64,000 bases of DNA from Paracoccus sp. (in: a-proteobacteria) (GTDB lineage Bacteria; Pseudomonadota; Alphaproteobacteria; Rhodobacterales; Rhodobacteraceae): assembly GCF_030538755.1 (NCBI RefSeq), contig NZ_JAUNTJ010000006.1, positions 1 to 64,000 on the forward strand. Direction: 5' to 3'. The notes beneath the pieces are model-generated. The model was not told the origin of the DNA and made no database searches. It saw only the letters and a list, made by a program, of their open reading frames with translations. The stretch's first letter is position 1. Each line of letters starts with the position of its first letter. Of the stretch, positions 61,769 to 64,000 are shown piece after piece. Position numbers and translations under genes: made by a program.

Positions 61769-64000
61769 GCCAGTTCCCCCGCCAAGGCGCGCACGGCGGC
61801 TGCGTCGGGCGCGGCCAGCGCGCGTTCGGCCAGCGCGCGCAGCGTGGCCAGATCGGCGTTACGCAGCCGGTCCTTGACCGCCGGGATGTCGCGGGGCGTC
61901 ATCGACAGCTCGTCCACGCCAAGCCCGACCAGCAGCGCTGCGCCGAATGCATCGCCCGCGATGCCGCCGCAGACGCCGACCCAACGGCCATGCTTGTGCG
62001 CGCCCTCGACCGTCTGGGCGATCAGTTTCAGCACGGCGGGGTGCAGGCTGTCGGCCTCGGGGGCCAGCACCGGGTTCTGGCGGTCGATGGCCAGCGTGTA
62101 TTGCGTCAGGTCGTTGGTGCCGATGCTGAAAAAATCCGCCTCTCGGGCCAGTTCTTCGGCCAGAAGTGCGGCGGAGGGCACCTCGATCATGATCCCCAGG
62201 GGGATTTCCGGCGCGTCCAGATCGGCGCGGATCTGGTCGCAAGTCGCCCGCAGCGCACGCAATTCCGGGGCCGAGGTAATCATCGGAAACATCACATGGA
62301 TGTCGGCCCCGTCCTTGGCCGCGCGATACAGCGCCCGCAATTGCGGCACCAGCAGTTCGGGCCGGCGCAGCAGCAGCCGCGCCCCGCGCACGCCAAGGAA
62401 GGGGTTTTCCTCGCGCGGGAGGTCGAGATAGCTGACCTGTTTGTCGCCGCCGATGTCCAGCGCGCGGATCACCAGTTGCCGCCCGCCCATGGCCTGCGAC
62501 ATGGCGGTATAGGCGTGATACTGGTCATCCTCGGTCGGGCTGGCGCTGCGTTCCAGATACAGAAACTCGGTCCGCATCAGGCCGACGCCCTCGGCCCCTT
62601 GCTCCAGCGCAAAACCGGCCTGTTCGGCAAGGTTGATATTGGCGCCGATGGCGACCTGATGGCCGTCGCGCGTCGTGGCGGGCAGGGCGCGGGCCTGTGC
62701 GGCATGGGCGCGCTTTTCATCCTCGGTCGCGATAAAGGCGCGGGCGGATGCCAGATCGGCATCGGATGGCGACAGGAACAGCCGCCCGCCCGAGCCGTCG
62801 ATGATCGCCTGCGCCCCGTCCTTCAGCCGCGACAGCGCCGCGCCCGCGCCGACCACCGCAGGCAGGCCCAGCGTGCGCGCCAGAATCGCCGTGTGCGAGG
62901 TCGGCCCGCCCTGCGCCGTCACCAGCCCGCTGATGCGGTCGGGGTCCAGCCCCGCCGTGTCGGTCGGGGTCAGGTCATCGGCGATCAGGATGGTGCCGGG
63001 CGCGACCTCGGCCGGGGTGGCGCGGGCCAGATCGGGGTCGATCAGCGCCAGCACCCGCTGGCCCACATCGCGCAGGTCCACCGCCCGGCCCGCCAGCACG
63101 GCATTGCCCACGGCGGTCAGTTGCGCCGCGGTTTCCTGCACGGCGGCGTGCCACGACCATGCCAGGCCATGCCCCGCCACCAGTTTCTGCGAGGCCAGCG
63201 TGACCAGCCCCGGATCGTTCAGCAATTCGGCCTGAGCGCGAAAGATCCCCGCATCCGATTCGCCCAGACGCCGCGCGGTGTCATCGGCCAGCGACCGCAA
63301 CTGTTCGCGCGCACGGGCCAGCGCATCATGCAGCCGGTCGGCGGCGCTGGTCAGGTCGGTGGGGGTGTCGGGGATGTCGATCTCGCCCGATTCCATCCGG
63401 TGCAGCGTGCCGATGGCCAGACCGGGCGAGGCGGACACGCCGTCCACCACGTCGCCGCCGTCAACCGGCACCCAGCCGCCGCTGGCCGCCGTGGCGGCGC
63501 GCTTTTCCTCGGCCCGCGCGGCATCGGCCTTTTCGCGGGCGGACAGGCCGGTGATGACCACCCGCAGCGTGGACAGCGCGTCGGCGGCATCTGGCCCTTC
63601 GGCGGAAATGGTGACGGCATCGCCGGGTTTCAGGCCCAGTTGCAGCAGGTCGATCATGTTGCGGGCATCCGCCGCCTCGGCCCCGTGGCGCACCCGGATG
63701 CGGGCGGCAAAGCGGCGGGCGGTTTCGGTCCATTCCGTCGCCGGGCGCGCGTGCAGCCCGGTGGGATAATCCACCGTCCAATCAAAGGACTGGCCGAAAT
63801 CGGTGGCGGGCGCACCGGCTGGGGCAGCGGCTTCGGCACCCGACAGCGCGGCGATGATCTGGCCCGCGTCATCGGTGGTTGCCAGCATGGCCACGCGCGC
63901 TTCGTCCTGCATCAGCCGGGTCAGGCGGCGCAGGATGCCGATATGCGCATCCGACCGCGCGGCGATGGCCACCACCAGTTGCGCCCGGTGGTCGTCGTTC
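61765..64000 (-). CDS. fruB: Fructose PTS multiphosphoryl transfer protein IIA-HPr-EI (5' end outside window)
   Basis: Partial: the frame stays open to the right edge. Visible from the N-side: the end of a IIA-Fru domain (LVVAIAARSDAHIGIL, EIIA helix), an HPr domain with phospho-His in YPTGLHARPATEW, and a complete EI domain with phospho-His in GGPTSHTAILAR, GVGLMRTEFLYLER, and a C-terminus with SIGTNDLTQYTLA and CGGIAGD. The phospho-His of IIA would lie beyond the window. It carries phosphate from PEP to FruA. This is the FruB/MTP form known from Rhodobacter capsulatus, with the same fruB-fruK-fruA order. Confidence 0.95.
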   Translation of the reverse strand, partial: NDDHRAQLVVAIAARSDAHIGILRRLTRLMQDEARVAMLATTDDAGQIIAALSGAEAAAPAGAPATDFGQSFDWTVDYPTGLHARPATEWTETARRFAARIRVRHGAEAADARNMIDLLQLGLKPGDAVTISAEGPDAADALSTLRVVITGLSAREKADAARAEEKRAATAASGGWVPVDGGDVVDGVSASPGLAIGTLHRMESGEIDIPDTPTDLTSAADRLHDALARAREQLRSLADDTARRLGESDAGIFRAQAELLNDPGLVTLASQKLVAGHGLAWSWHAAVQETAAQLTAVGNAVLAGRAVDLRDVGQRVLALIDPDLARATPAEVAPGTILIADDLTPTDTAGLDPDRISGLVTAQGGPTSHTAILARTLGLPAVVGAGAALSRLKDGAQAIIDGSGGRLFLSPSDADLASARAFIATEDEKRAHAAQARALPATTRDGHQVAIGANINLAEQAGFALEQGAEGVGLMRTEFLYLERSASPTEDDQYHAYTAMSQAMGGRQLVIRALDIGGDKQVSYLDLPREENPFLGVRGARLLLRRPELLVPQLRALYRAAKDGADIHVMFPMITSAPELRALRATCDQIRADLDAPEIPLGIMIEVPSAALLAEELAREADFFSIGTNDLTQYTLAIDRQNPVLAPEADSLHPAVLKLIAQTVEGAHKHGRWVGVCGGIAGDAFGAALLVGLGVDELSMTPRDIPAVKDRLRNADLATLRALAERALAAPDAAAVRALAGELA

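Overview
The window is a GC-rich stretch of chromosome from an alphaproteobacterium, most likely a Rhodobacteraceae member close to Paracoccus or Rhodobacter. Family-specific pointers are the fructose PTS operon fruBKA with a fused IIA-HPr-EI protein, DUF3035 and DUF3775 proteins, the order amidase - DapC-like aminotransferase - ftsK, an endonuclease-type MutL, and intergenic repeats built around a TATTTG core. The genus call is inference. No rRNA, convincing tRNA, CRISPR array, transposase or phage gene was seen.

Layout. 0-8 kb: an Asp-rich secreted protein, a glutathionyl-hydroquinone reductase, a GNAT protein and an MFS transporter, then a tightly packed run cnoX - Lon-N-domain protein - Trm112-like - free-Met-sulfoxide reductase - broken GFA gene - LysE exporter - RluA-type synthase. 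8-12 kb: two saccharopine dehydrogenases (lysine breakdown) and a PQQ aldose dehydrogenase. 12-18 kb: DUF3775, sulfotransferase, mutL, a lipoprotein and an M16 peptidase pair. 18-24 kb, minus strand: purH - lspA - DUF3035 lipoprotein - cytochrome P450 - NAD-binding oxidoreductase, with rsmB upstream. 24-32 kb: an SDHAF4-like small protein, amidase, aminotransferase, ftsK, a possible broken small gene, a DUF2268 protease, a GT2 glycosyltransferase and a rhomboid protease. 32-39 kb: a VOC protein, a lytic transglycosylase, the molybdate operon (short ModE, modA, modB, modC), and a thiolase coupled to a small HhH-like protein. After these comes a 630-bp gene-free segment with a six-unit array of exact 11-bp period. 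39-45.4 kb: a GFA protein, choX-betC (choline-O-sulfate use) and a TAXI-TRAP transporter.

45.5-53.7 kb is the most interesting part: one apparent operon fabI - DUF3141 - MaoC/phosphotransacylase - ackA - atoD - atoA - alpha/beta hydrolase. The DUF3141 protein has a PHA-synthase-like Cys/Asp/His triad. The other enzymes could hydrate or dehydrate and reduce short acyl-CoAs, and then recover ATP through an acyl-phosphate. I infer a short-chain acyl-CoA or polyhydroxyalkanoate-linked redox and energy module. This is a hypothesis; the gene identities are seen.

53.8-64 kb: a sulfotransferase, a DoxX protein, a phosphonate/phosphite-type ABC transporter (phnD, phnC, two phnE) and fruA-fruK-fruB, the last cut by the right edge. 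Within operons the genes are very often joined by 4-nt ATGA overlaps. Start codons were chosen by Shine-Dalgarno (SD) spacing, signal peptides and these overlaps.
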